Assembly (NCBI GenBank): GCA_013396755.1
Contig: VWZF01001805.1
Coordinates: 62,001 to 126,000, forward strand
Direction: 5' to 3'
Source of the DNA: Sclerurus mexicanus
Lineage: Eukaryota > Chordata > Aves > Passeriformes > Furnariidae
DNA length: 64,000 nt
In this document: positions 37,810-50,300 of the stretch, piece after piece
Position numbering within the stretch: the first letter of the stretch is position 1
How the letters are laid out: every line of letters starts with the position of its first letter
Translations under genes and position numbers: made by a program
The notes under the pieces: generated by a model
The model's database searches: none
What the model was told of the DNA's origin: nothing
The model's input: the letters and a program-made list of their open reading frames with translations, nothing else

Positions 37810-38176
37810 TTTATTCCCCAAATCTAGACTCTTGGTGGCAGACAGCCTCACCATCTTGTTCTCAAGTCCAGACAACCTCAGCCACTACCAGAGAGCTACA
37901 TTTAAGTGCATTTAAAGGTGATGAAAGCATTGGTGCTACTGATAGGAACACACACACAGAGACCTAAAAACCCACCCCTCCCGCTTCCCTCTGTTCAGTG
38001 ATCCTCTGGGCTCCAAGCCTCAGATGCAGGCTCAGGACTTCTATTGGGAAAACTTGCCCAAAGACTTGTTCCAAGGTTTTAAGAAGTTCCTGAGAAGCCA
38101 CCTGATCCCATGGTCCATCAGTCAAGATAGGAGAGAAACAAGTGTATTTAAGAGGGTCGTTCCCTCCCTTCCTTTT
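37810..38176 (-). other. PODXL2: PODXL2 3' UTR with candidate AATAAA
   Basis: From the PODXL2 stop to the first minus-strand AATAAA (plus-strand TTTATT at 37810-37815), about 360 nt. The length is plausible, but the real cleavage site is unproven. Confidence 0.5.
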
Positions 38177-38386
38177 CTAAAGATGAGTGTCTTCCTCAAA
38201 CACATCCACATCCTCGCTCGCCTGCTTGTTGATCAGGACATCCCAGCTGTCAGGGCCATTGATGGTGTTTCCACCGTTCACACTTGGCTTCTTCTCCTGC
38301 ATTTCTGACTGGCTGTCACTGGCCACATCCAAGGTGGGGTTGTCATGGCAGCCATTCTCAACAAAGCGCAGCTCCTCCCCGTGTGA
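38177..38386 (-). CDS. PODXL2: PODXL2 terminal exon (8)
   Basis: Two hundred ten bases, phase 0, 69 residues plus TAG (38177-38179). It encodes most of the cytoplasmic tail: SHGEELRFVENGCHDNPTLD, then a Ser/Asp segment, and the PDZ-binding end DTHL. Acceptor CTTCCCAG. Confidence 0.97.
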   Translation of the reverse strand, partial: SHGEELRFVENGCHDNPTLDVASDSQSEMQEKKPSVNGGNTINGPDSWDVLINKQASEDVDVFEEDTHL

Positions 38387-41300
38387 CTGGGAAGGACAAG
38401 AGGAACAAAAATAGAGACAAAGGAGGACAGGTCTTAGAGCTGCTGAGAAGCACAATCAGAGCAGGCTGTGAGGGTCACTGAGAACTTCACAGGATCAGTG
38501 GGAAAAGGTAAATTTACTCCTAGCCCAGCCCTCATAGTGGAAATGAGCCACCCTAAGCACAGCAAGAGACATTTTACATCTCTTTTGCTCCTGAATTGAC
38601 TCCCTTGCTGCTCCAGCAGCATATCCAGCTATGTCCCATAAGTGGACATGAGAAAACACCTCACTGTTAAGTTTCCAATTCCCTCCATCCCAATGGCGAA
38701 GAGTCTAGCCGCCTTCTCCACCCACCCAGCACTCACCATGTTCTTCATCTTGGGCAAGCGCCTCTGCCAGCAGTTGTATATGAGTCCCAACACAATGATG
38801 ATGGCACAGATGGAGCCAATGATCACCAGCACCACAAAGAGTTTCCCATAATCACTGCGTGTCTGGTTGGAGTGCGACTGGCAGCTTGTGGTGGTTGAGT
38901 AGTTTTGGATACCAATCTGGAAGGAAGAAAGCAGTATACTAAATGTCCTGGCCTGCAGTCAGGTGGGATCCTGTTCAGACCTTTCAGAGTCCAATAACAG
39001 GACCACCACTGTGGGCAGAGGAACTAAAAGCCAGGTTTGGAGAGTCAGGAAGTCTAGTCTTACATGACTAGAAGGCACATATAACACCATTTTCCATGAA
39101 AGCTGACACATCAGCATCTGAGAATAGGCACAATCTTATTTTGATCATGGGCACAAGGATCACATCTATGTGTATGACAAGGAGGTTTTCATGGGAGAAA
39201 CTACCCAAGAGCTCCCCAGATAAACTACAATTACAGAATCATGGGCCACTGATGGCTTTGGTGACTGCTTGGCAGAGAATGTAACCATAATAAATAGGTT
39301 TCCATTAAAGCTCAGGTCCTAAGGGGACATAGTGGCCTTTATAAGGTCTTGAAAGTGGACAGCTGCCCACTGATCCTAAAAGCTTAGGAATAGCTGCCCT
39401 AGAAACAGGCCCCCCATGGCTCTCAGCAAACAGCCCAACACTGGTCCCAGTGACTTGGCAGATTTCAAACAGGTTATATATCAATTCAATAGTAAGTATG
39501 ATGAGTGTAAGAAAAAATCCTCCCTCCTCCTTCCAATCTCGTGCCAGCACAAGGTCAGTGCAGTGAGCAGTGTTTCATTATTGATAGAGCTGAAGAGTTG
39601 GAGGCATGTGGTGAAGGTAATCTCGTAGGACTCACATTAACATGGGGCCACAACTGCAAAGTCAAACCTTGCACCAACACAAATCCATCTTTCTGGACAG
39701 TTCTAGGTGCTGATATTTCAGTCACAATTTCTACAGGGTTGGCTTTTTGCACTTTCTCTGGTGTAAGCCAATCAATACAGCACTGAGCACTTAATTTGCT
39801 TTGTCTGACTGCATCAGTTTGTTAGGTCAGGGAAAAACCTGAGAGCAGAGAGCCAGCAAGGCAGTGGCCCAACCCTGCTACTAAAATGAGCAAAATTACT
39901 CCAGTAGTGTAAAAAAACCAAGCAGAGTCAGGGCTAAGGGGAAAAGCCAGAGATCATGGGACTAATTTGTCCTCCTCTCTATCCTCTTCCAAGCTGTCCA
40001 AAGTTAGAAAGGAATATGTGAGGGCTAGAGGCAGCTGGCAGAGGAGTCTAGCATCCACTGCCTCTGGTCCTCTGCCTGCCCTTGTGTAGTCAGTTGTCTA
40101 AAGGAGTGAAATGCAGACCCTGGAATTGCAGAGGGCATGTGAACATGTTAAGAGAAGCCAATGTATGTAAAACAGCTGTAGGGTTAAGCAGGGCAGATCT
40201 GGGTCTCTGCACCATCCACATTGCCACTGTATATGGTACAATATACAATAAGATACACTGTATAGAAGGGATGACACTAAGAATCCCAACAAAATGAACG
40301 TGAGAAAAGCAGTTTCACAAGGAAGCCAGACAAGTAGAGGGAGAATAACCCACAGTTACTCTCTTAAGGAGAGCAGACATTTGATGGCCTGGCAACTACC
40401 AGTGAGGGGAGAAGGGAGTTTGCCAAGCATCTGACTCATCTGTTTGCCTGCTGTGGGTTCAGCACTTGGTTAGACTGAGATATGCACACAGTTTTCAAAT
40501 TGCTTATTTTCATTGTATAGCCAGTCTTAACAAGTGGATGCAGGCAGACAGGCTCTTACCTCAGCTAAGCTCCTCTTAACATCCCCCAGTGCCATGAGAA
40601 CATCTTTTGTAGGGATAACGCCTGTAAAGTAGAGGAAGAGATCAGTGCTGCTCTCAGCTCAGGTTACTCAGTCACATGTATTCATCAGTCTGAAATCCCC
40701 AGCAGGATGGAGGCAGGGGAACACATTTTTGTTCATTGGTGCTTTATGTCAGGAGGCTGAAAGAACTCAGGGACCATAGACAAGGGTACCTCCAAATATT
40801 CTGTAAAGGAGTGAAAAAAGTCCAGAGAAAACTGATACCAGAGCTACTCAGGTACCCTCCCCACTGCCACACAAGCTCTCAGGATCTGTGTCTGCTCTGG
40901 GAGCAAGCCACAGCACTTGAAAAGTCACTGAGACAGGTTCATATAGGTCATGTAGGCCATAATGTCAACAGTGGAGGCCTCTGTCACTAAGCAGGCAACA
41001 GAAGCAGAACAGGTAATGGACCCCCATACCAAAATGAAAATAAAGAAATGGTAAAATGTTCCAGTCCAGCCCACATTCACTATCAGCTTTTGTTTCTTTG
41101 GGGATGCAGGTGACACACTATCAGGACTGTCCTAATTCAGACAAGACTTAAGAACTGATAGGTTGGGAAGTGAACCAAGAGCAGGGTGTCAGACCCTGTC
41201 ATTGCTTCCTGCCCACGAAGTACATAAGCATCAGGAGAAAGCTGGCAGGTGCTCACGTGAATGCAATCCAGGGAGAGAGCAAAGTGCAGACACAGAGCTT

Positions 41301-44300
41301 TGTGCAAGCAGTGAGGGGCAAGCCAGAAGGCAGGTGTGAAGAAAGAGTCTTATGTCCTCAGTCCCTCTCCATTCCTCAAGTTCAGTGAACACTGTTAACT
41401 GAGTGGGCTTGAAACAGACTGGAAAGCAAGAGCTCCTTCCAACACGGCTGAGTACTTCCATTTGGGAGCCCCTTAAACACACGTCCCATCACAGAAAGGT
41501 TCCTTCTCCCAGCACTTACCCTGTTCCCCTGCCAGTGTCATTAGCAAGTGTTTGTCATTCTCATTAGGTTTGCTCAAAGAGATCAGCCAGCGGTCCTGCA
41601 GTCCATCCGCCTGCCTGGAGAAGGCGTCCTCCACCAGTGCCAACAGCTGGGGACCCCTCTCCAGCCGAAACTCCTCCTGCCATAGGAAAGGAACCTGGGT
41701 AAGCACATGGTGGGAACAGGGCAGCCGCAGCAAGGGCAGCCAAGACCCTGCACCAGGTGTGCCCAAAAGCCAACAGCGCTAAACCTGGTGCAACACTCCT
41801 CTGTGTGTCCCCAGTGCCCCAGGCTGGATCCACACACATCTCCTGATGCACCAACCCTCCCTTCTAGGCTCCTGTGGCTGCCATATGTCCCCACCAAGCC
41901 CAGCTCCCCTGGCACACAGGGATCCTGAAGCAACATTATCGTGTAAGGTAAGAAGGAAGCAGCCAGACTCTTCCCCACAGCCAGTGCTAGGTCAGCGGGC
42001 ACTGCTCAGCCTGACATGCTCCAGCCATCCCTCAGCGGGCTCCTTTGCTGCTTTCTCACTCTTGTATTTCTATTCTTATCTCCAGTTACCATGCCAACCT
42101 GAAGGCTACACAGATGATTAATAAAATGGAGAGCTCTTGTTGCCATGGCAATTTGAAGCGCTCAGGGCAGGCACAGGCCTGTGCCAAAAATGGCCTAATT
42201 GGAAGAGACATCAATGACTGAGGCCTGAATCACAAGGGCCTGCCAGTGCCTCCTCTCATCAGGTTATGGATTTCGGCACGGGGAGGCAGGAGGGGCTGCA
42301 CAAGGAAGCAGCATTGTGATGCAGCACCATGAGCTGCAGCTCCCACTCAGCCCCACTGCCAGCCTGAGGCTCTCTTTGGGGCAATGCAGAGGAAAGAAGA
42401 GCAGCTGAGCCCAAGAGCAGGAAGCGGACAGAAGCAAGATGTTTCTGGTGATGGGGGAAGCAGAGGTTGCAGAGCACTTCTCTCCATGGTGGAGAGAAGG
42501 GAGCAGGAAAGGAGCCTGAATGCACATGCATCAAGGTGGAGGTCACCTCTCGATGCACAGCCAAGTACCACTGTTGGGTCAGATCCTGCAGTCCTCACTG
42601 GGGCAAAATTACCAGGTATGTTGAGCAGGAGATGTGCCCAAAGAGAGAATGAAGGGATTCCCTTGCTCAGAGCCCATTGGGAAGACAAATGGCCTTCCAG
42701 CTTAATCCAGCAATTCAGACATGAACCCTGCAGCAGGAAAAAGCCTGGTGCTATAAAGTATATTAAATCTTAAGGTGCAACTCTCTGGAAGGGGCTAAGC
42801 ACCCTGCTCGCCCCTCGGCTTTTCAGTGGGACTCAGTACTACACCAGATCATGGTACCAAAACACAGGAAATATGTGGGGAATTCCCAGTCACACTAATT
42901 TAAACTACAGCACTTCCAACACAGCTTCTTCCTCACAACTTGGAAATCCAAACACCACAGGGCTCAGATACAGAAACCAGAAAACAAAATGGACAGGCAC
43001 ACTGCAGGTGAGGTGCCCAAACTGAGTAAATTACCACGGGTAGGAAACAAACTGCATCAGCATCAGTGGAAAGGAGAAGAGCTTGATTCCAGCTTCCCTC
43101 ATGCAAAGTGGTAATGGGAGGCAGGGAATGCAGTGATGCTCATGTTAAATATGTATGTCGACAAATGTCCCTTTGAATAAGGGGTAGTACAGCACAAGTC
43201 ATTCACTGGGAAATATGTTTTGAAACATGAAATCAAGTAGAAAAACAGTTCAGTCCTGCCTATCCCAGGGCACAGTCTTCCTTCAGCAAGGCAGAACTGA
43301 GGATTCAGCAGCAAAGACATAATGTGATCAAGAGACATCTCCACATCTGCTTTTCAGTTCCCACCCTTACAGCAGTTTAAACTACACAAATGCAAATGAC
43401 CACAGGAAGGAAGCTACTACGTATTACAAAATTAACTAGTATTTGAAGTCCACAGAGATGGGAGAAAGAGTGATGAGGACTAGGACATGGAGGAAACAGG
43501 ACCAGGACTGTGGTTTTCAAGGACTGATTTTCTGTGTTGCAATTCTCAAACATAGCAGAGAGATTTAAAACCCTTCAAAATGGTTTGTCTAAATCAGGAG
43601 GAAAGAGACTGACTTTTTATCTACTCTGAAGAGCAGTCAACATGCTTTACTGTGTACAGAAATTTCCCCATTTTCCCTGTCCCCAGAAAGTTCACTTTAA
43701 AAAAAATAAAAATAAACCAACCAACAACTCACCAGCAGTGGCAATAGGTCAGTGCAGTAACAAGACTAGATGGCTCTGCCCAAAGCAGGAGCCCCAGAAA
43801 ACAGGAGTGCAGACACACAAGGCCAGAGCACAGTTCCTCAAATAAACGTTTTGGTCTGAAGCTGTCAGGCTCATAGCAATTTCTTGGAATTATGAAAGCA
43901 CCTTGACCCCAGGCCTTTCACAACTGGTTTTTAAGTGCCTGATAAAAGGCCTAGCAGAAATGAACAAGCCCTTTTACCAGGGAACCACAAGGGACTCGGC
44001 TCATGAATTAACTGCAGCTTTACGAGGATGGATGGACCTCTGCATTGGATTAGCAGAGCATGGCTGATTAACAGACCCAGATAACACAAGATAACAGGGT
44101 GGGGAGAAGAGACCCTTAAGGAAGATTTAGTGATAGCTGTTTGGTACTTAACCATGCACAATGTAAATGGGAGTCCCTATTCCTCTGAGCCATCAGAGGA
44201 TGGTTACTATATGCTGGAAGGAAAAGGAATTGAAGGAAGGAGAATTGCACTTCAATCCTGCCATATTTCCTACCAGTAAGAGGTGCAATGTTAAAAGCTC

Positions 44301-47300
44301 TCATGTCTCATGACAATCCAGGTACTGACTGGCACAGACTTCAAGCCAGAAGTTAGCAAAAAACCCAATATGGGACTGACATGTGCTAGACTTTGAGCAA
44401 AATCATCTCTCTCCACCTACTCTTTTTGCCTTTTGGAGAACACGAATATTTCTGTCCTCCTCTCCTTCTCTTCACAGCCTCTACAGGGAAGTTGAGATTT
44501 AGTGCTTTTAAAATGTTCTGTAGTGAAAACAGACAGCAAGAGCTGCGCCTGCCTCCACTTCTCTATGCACCATTCCCCCTGTGCCATCAAATCTCTTCGG
44601 ACTGACTTACACAGTCAATGTTATCCGACATATTCAGGATGATGTAATTTTTTCCCGCAAGGTTGCTCCAGTCTTTGCAGATCACCTGGAGAGACAAGAC
44701 AGAGACAGCTGGGTTCAGGTAGTGAATGCAGCTCTGCTACTGAAAGCACAGGGTACACAAGGGACAGGAGTCATACCCTTTGAGAAGTGCTTCTCAAAGG
44801 ATGTGACTGCCCTCTAACTCTCTGTACTAAGGAGGAATCACCATTTCAGTAGTAGTGCATAGGGCAGGAACAAAGTTACAATGCCAGCTTACCTTCCACC
44901 TCTGCCTAGACTCAAGGAGGACTCAGGTTCTCAGTGGAAAGCTCTCTTGCCTGCAGCCTTATCAGCATTTAACACAAAGCCTAACCAGAAGCCTCTGTAG
45001 AGCTTGAACAGACTGGTGAGACAGGGCAGCACTTTGCAGGCAGGATAGGAGGCACAGAGGAACTAAGTCAGTTGTTCCGGCTCCTGAGTACCATGAGGCA
45101 GAAAGCAAAATTAAAAGCTCTGCTTGGTTTTCACCAGTCAGCTCCTGCTACATATCTTCTCTTAACCAGCTGCCAGTTTGCTGGATTCAGGAGCTACAGT
45201 TCATCACACCCCTCCTCTCCCACAGGCTCTCCTAGCCCAACATCCTCACAGGTCATTGTACTCTGCTCTGCATCTGGTCCCTGCAGGCAGCAGCAGCAAA
45301 AATAGCACTTTCTTCTCACTCCCTTTCCAGAAATCCTTGGGGCCATTTTTGTCCTGACACTTCCAATAATGCAGGCTGAGGAAACAAGGAGCTCTCTCTG
45401 CTGTACATGCCCAAGAGGGAAGGTGTTCTGTTTCTGTTTATTAGAAGAAGGATTTTGTGTAGCTGGGAGATGTGAGGGGGCAGAGTTTTCACTAAGGATT
45501 GTGGATACCCTTAAGAAGTGCTGCAAAAAATTCTCCCCCAAAATTCAGTTTTGGCTGGGTAAACAGCAAAAACTATTTCCACCAATCAGACTTAAGGATG
45601 GGGTTAAGCACCCCCACAAGAGGGATGCACCCAAATATCTCAACTGCAACCTCCCAGCCCACTCCCTGCTCCCAGTGCTACCTGTGCTGAGTCCCAGGGC
45701 TGCTCTGTTGGCAGCACGGCCATGCGGGCATCTCCATCATGAGGTGACAAGCTCCTCTCTGCTGTCACAGTCTCAGTGGCTGACTCAGTGTTATTCCAAA
45801 TGGGATCCAGCACAGGCTCATCAGCTCTGTCCCACGGAGACACAGAAGTGGGATGCTGCTCACTACCAGGAAGAGTCTGGGTGCCTGGAGAGCTGCTTCC
45901 AGGAGAGGATGTCCCCACAGGCATTTCTGCTGTCTGCTCCATTTCAGTTAGCCTCGTGGGCTCCAGCATCTCCCACCCCACTGTGGGCTCCGAGATCTCT
46001 CTGGCTGAATGTTCTTCCAGACCAGCCTCTGCTGTGGTCTCTGCAAGCTCTGCTCCTGTGGTACTCACAGTCAGCTCCAAACCAGCTCCCCCAACAGCCC
46101 AACTGTCCCTAGTTGTCACTTCAAAGTGTTCTTCTGAAACACTGGGAGATCTTGCTGTAGTAGAAAACATAGAAGACACAGGTAGAAGACCTGGTCCCAT
46201 GCTGCTCCCTAGGTCTAATCCTGGAGAAACAGAGTCCTCTTCTTGCCCCCCTGTAGCTGCCTCAGTCACAATACCTGGCCTGGCAGAGGCTGTGGAAAAC
46301 AAAAGGGAGAAGGTGTCCTCTTGGTCCACTGATTCAGAAGACATAACTTCTGGCCCAGAGGTCTGGAGGCTCTCCACTCCTCCTCTTGAGTGTTCTATAG
46401 GGAGCAGCCCCTCCTCTTCCTCTAGCGTGGAAAAAGGCATGTGCACATCAGGCTCAACAAATTCTGCTGGTGGCTGGACAGTGGCTGTTTCCCAGTTGTC
46501 TACCTGTGTCCCATTCCGTTTCAGCAATGCCTTCTGAGATGTAGCAGGAAAGCTGTAATCTAAAAAGAGATCCAAGAGACTTCATGTCACATGCAAAGCA
46601 ACTAAGAACTCTGAAAGGCAGAGAGATGGCCCCATTATAGGTGTCCAGCCAGAGATGGGGCCAAATGGCAGAGACCTTCTAAGAGCAGGTTGCTTGCCAC
46701 AATAAAGAAAAATCCTATCCAAGAAGTGCACTTCTCCAGCTCTCCATCCCATCCTAGTGAATCCACATTTCCTAGCGATAATTTGCATGTTCATTCTCAC
46801 CACTCCTTTCTGTCCTGAGACATTTTTACCGACAGTAATAACAATTTTGACAACAGGCATATTTAAGTTGAGGTTATGAATGTTAGTAATCAGGCTAGGA
46901 CCCAGAGATTAGTTTCAGATGGGATTCAGAAAGATATGGGGTAGTAGCAGTAGTCAGCCACAAGCTAAATGGGAAATACTAGAGAAGAGAAAGCATAGCA
47001 AATGAAATCCTTCTCCCTTGGCACATCCAAGTAATACCACCAAAACCTAAATCAACCTGAGCATCTTTGAAATGCAGAATTTCAGTTTGCACAGCACTTC
47101 ATAGCATAAAAGTCACGCCACAAACATCTGCATTATGAGACTCCCATGTCAATAAGGAACAGTTTTGTTTTGCTACAGCAGCCAAATCCAACTCCCCTCC
47201 CTCCAGCTTCAGCCCCTGTTTCTTCCGTGGCTCTGATCACATTCATTTGTTGTTGATAGACAAATGTAGATGCTGAAGGGAAAGATGCACCTCACAAATC

Positions 47301-50300
47301 TAAGGTCAGAGCAGGCAGGGGTTTCTTCTGGAAGCCAGCAAGGACATGGGATCCCAGGGTAAGAAAAGTATCTGTAAGATCAGACAGGTTTAGCTTAGAG
47401 GGGCTGGCACAAGTCCAGCAAGTATAAATCAACCTTCATCTTTCCTGAGAAACTGCCCATACCCACGGAGCTCCATTTCAGGAGTTTGCATCCCAATTAA
47501 CTCCCTTTCTCCCCAAGACAAGCACAGCACATTCTCAGAGAAAAGGAAGGAAGATGATCCCTTCTGCAGCCAGAAATGAGCCCCCTGCCCTGTCCATGGT
47601 TATTAAGTAAGTGACTGTCTGAAATCCCCAAGGCTCCCGTCTCCTCTCCTGCCTGCCAAAGCAGATGCTCCACTGAGCACAGTGGGCAGCAGCTGTCTGG
47701 ATGCCTTACAGAGATCTGCACAAAAATACTCCATGCATCCCTGACTCCAATCCATTGCTTTCTGCTGCCTGAGTGGGTGCAAGCTCCCAGGCAGAGAGGG
47801 CCATGTCATCAAACACACCCATTGCCTTGGATATTCCCTGGGAATCAGGACTGCCCATGCTATTCCTGCATGCTCTTTCCCACCTGTCCTGAGCAGAGAA
47901 CACATTGCTCTGTCCACAAACAGGAGGTGCAAAGACACTGCTGTTCAGCTGGCAAATAGCTTCCCTAACCCACAGTTCATTCCCTACATGCTGTCAGCAG
48001 CTCCTTCCAGATGTTGCCCAAAGATGAGCACAATCCAGCTGCTGACTTGTGGAGCCATGGTGCGGAGACTGTCTCCCAGTTCTGCCTGCAAAGAGGCCAC
48101 CGAGATTTACTGACCACCACAGGTAGAAGCCAGGTTGCTTTGCTGCTGTGTTTCACTAGAGAGCATTATCTTGACTGAGACCATACCCAAAGGCCCCGAG
48201 AATCAAAAGATTCTTGCTACCCAGCAGCCTACCTGGTGATGCTCCCCAGAGGCCAAGGAAGCTGCTAAGAGCAATCAGCAGCAGCACAGAAAACTAAAAA
48301 CCCATCTCTCCTCCACTACCTGGTACTTGGTACTGACCTTCCCTAAGGCCCATACCCTCAGGTACACATCCCAGTGTCTGCAGACAGTCACTGCCTTGCT
48401 AGATGGATGGTGGGTAACAGCAGAAATAGCCACAGAGCATGGGATTGAGGAGATTTGGTTGGGACTCTCTTCAGACAGATGATAAAAGTTTAGTGCATCT
48501 CTCAGGGCTAACCATAAAAACCCCTGCAGGGATACTCAGGGTTTGCACCAAAAAGCTCAGCAAGAACCCTGCCTGTCCTGACATGCTGTGGGTGAAAAGT
48601 GAGGGGTTGGCCCCTTCAAACAAGGCCCTGTCAGATGAGATGTTATTTTCAAGGATCAGTGATCCAATCTGCCTTGCCCTTTGCCTAAAGACACACTCAG
48701 CTATTCTCGACTCCTCTGCACTTCCTCTCTCCCCTGCTCCTCTTCCCACCTGGAGGAGAGCACGAACTGGCAGATGGGCACAGCAAAAAAAAACAAACCA
48801 CGAAAAGCAGCATGAGGTTTGTCCCACGGGAACTGGAAATGCTCCCAACTTGTCAGCTCTCCTTTGAAGTCACATATTCAACCTTTCCTTAAAGTGCTCT
48901 GTCGCAGATTAGTTAGCTCCTCTGGGGGAAAGCCCTGCACAGTGCAGCCATGCAGCCCTTCCACCAAGATCTAAAGATGCCAGAGGGACTAACGCCTCTG
49001 CCATCTCTCCTGGGCAATCTCTCAGGGAGAGCCCATCCCACTATCTACCAGCAAACTTCCATCTTACAAGGTGTCCAAAGATTGAAACCTGAGCTGCTGC
49101 TCTGGGCAAACAAATCTACAAAGTAGAAGCAGACACAGGAACCCACACACTTGCTACTGAGTTAACGTTCCCACTTTTCATCAGTTTCCCCACCACCCTG
49201 CATAGTAAGCTGGGAGCATCTTTCTTCTGTCTGGTTCATAAGACCCCACTGATTAGAAAATGAACTCTCCTCAAATCTTGCAAGGGCTGTTACTCAGATT
49301 CACATGGGGAATAGTGCAACTTGAGGCATTTTGGTCAGTGTGCTGCTGGTTTCCTCTCCTCAGAACAAGGAGCTCTCCATACAATCCACTTACCAAAGGG
49401 GTTCAATCACTTCCCAAGTTCAGGGAGGATCACAGAATCACCAAGGTTGGAAGAGACCTTCAAGATCTAGTCTAACCATCAGCCCAGCACCACTATAATC
49501 ACCTCTAAACCATATCCCCAAGTGCCACATCCAGATGCTAATGATGATGAGTCAATCCTTCCTTCCAGACTTTTCAGCCAGACATTTAGTTCCTGTCTGG
49601 AATAAGCCCTTACTGTCTTACTAACAAGGGTGCCTGCCAAGTTGTCAAAATCAGGTCCTAGACGCTCATTTTCTTTTAGTTTATACCCCTCTTTTATGGT
49701 TTGAAGGAATTTTTACACCCTGTCCATCTCGTTGGTATAATCCCAGCCCCTAAACTGGTCCCAGCATCTTCTTCCCAATGCTCCATCCAGACAAGCTGGC
49801 CTTTGACACTCATCTGGGCAATGCAAAGCTAAGAGCTTCCCCACTTGAAGAGTCTTCTCAGCATTTCCCTTGATTCCGCTTCCCCCCAGCTCTAAGAGAA
49901 TTCAAAAGGCATCTCCCATTTTTAGCAGCTATTCCAGCACTCCAGTAGCAGTTCCCCTGCAGTAAGTGTTTTTCTACAACCCACTTGGCCCACCTGATTC
50001 TCCTCTACCTTCAGAAGACCTTCTACACCTGGCTTCCATGCTCTGGGCACATGACAGTGCACCCACAGACTTTCCCACCTTCCTACACCAGTGCTACCCA
50101 CTCCCATTCCCACCAGCTTCTGTGGCCACAAACAGCAACCATGGAACAGAGAGGCCAAACACATGCAGGTGACCTGTGTTCCTGCTGCAGAAATGGGGTA
50201 GAGTCTTCTGATAAAGGAGACAGGTATTGTGGAGCTGAATGCAATGCCAGATTTGCCTGGCTCGTTTATCAGCTCATCTAATTTAGCAAGGAAGCAGAGT

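Noticed and set aside
45369..46537. Two plus-strand frames of 247 and 253 codons
   Set aside because: They are largely or wholly antisense to PODXL2 exon 3, whose Ser/Thr/Glu codon bias leaves the opposite strand open. The minus-strand reading has correct splice sites and homology at both ends.
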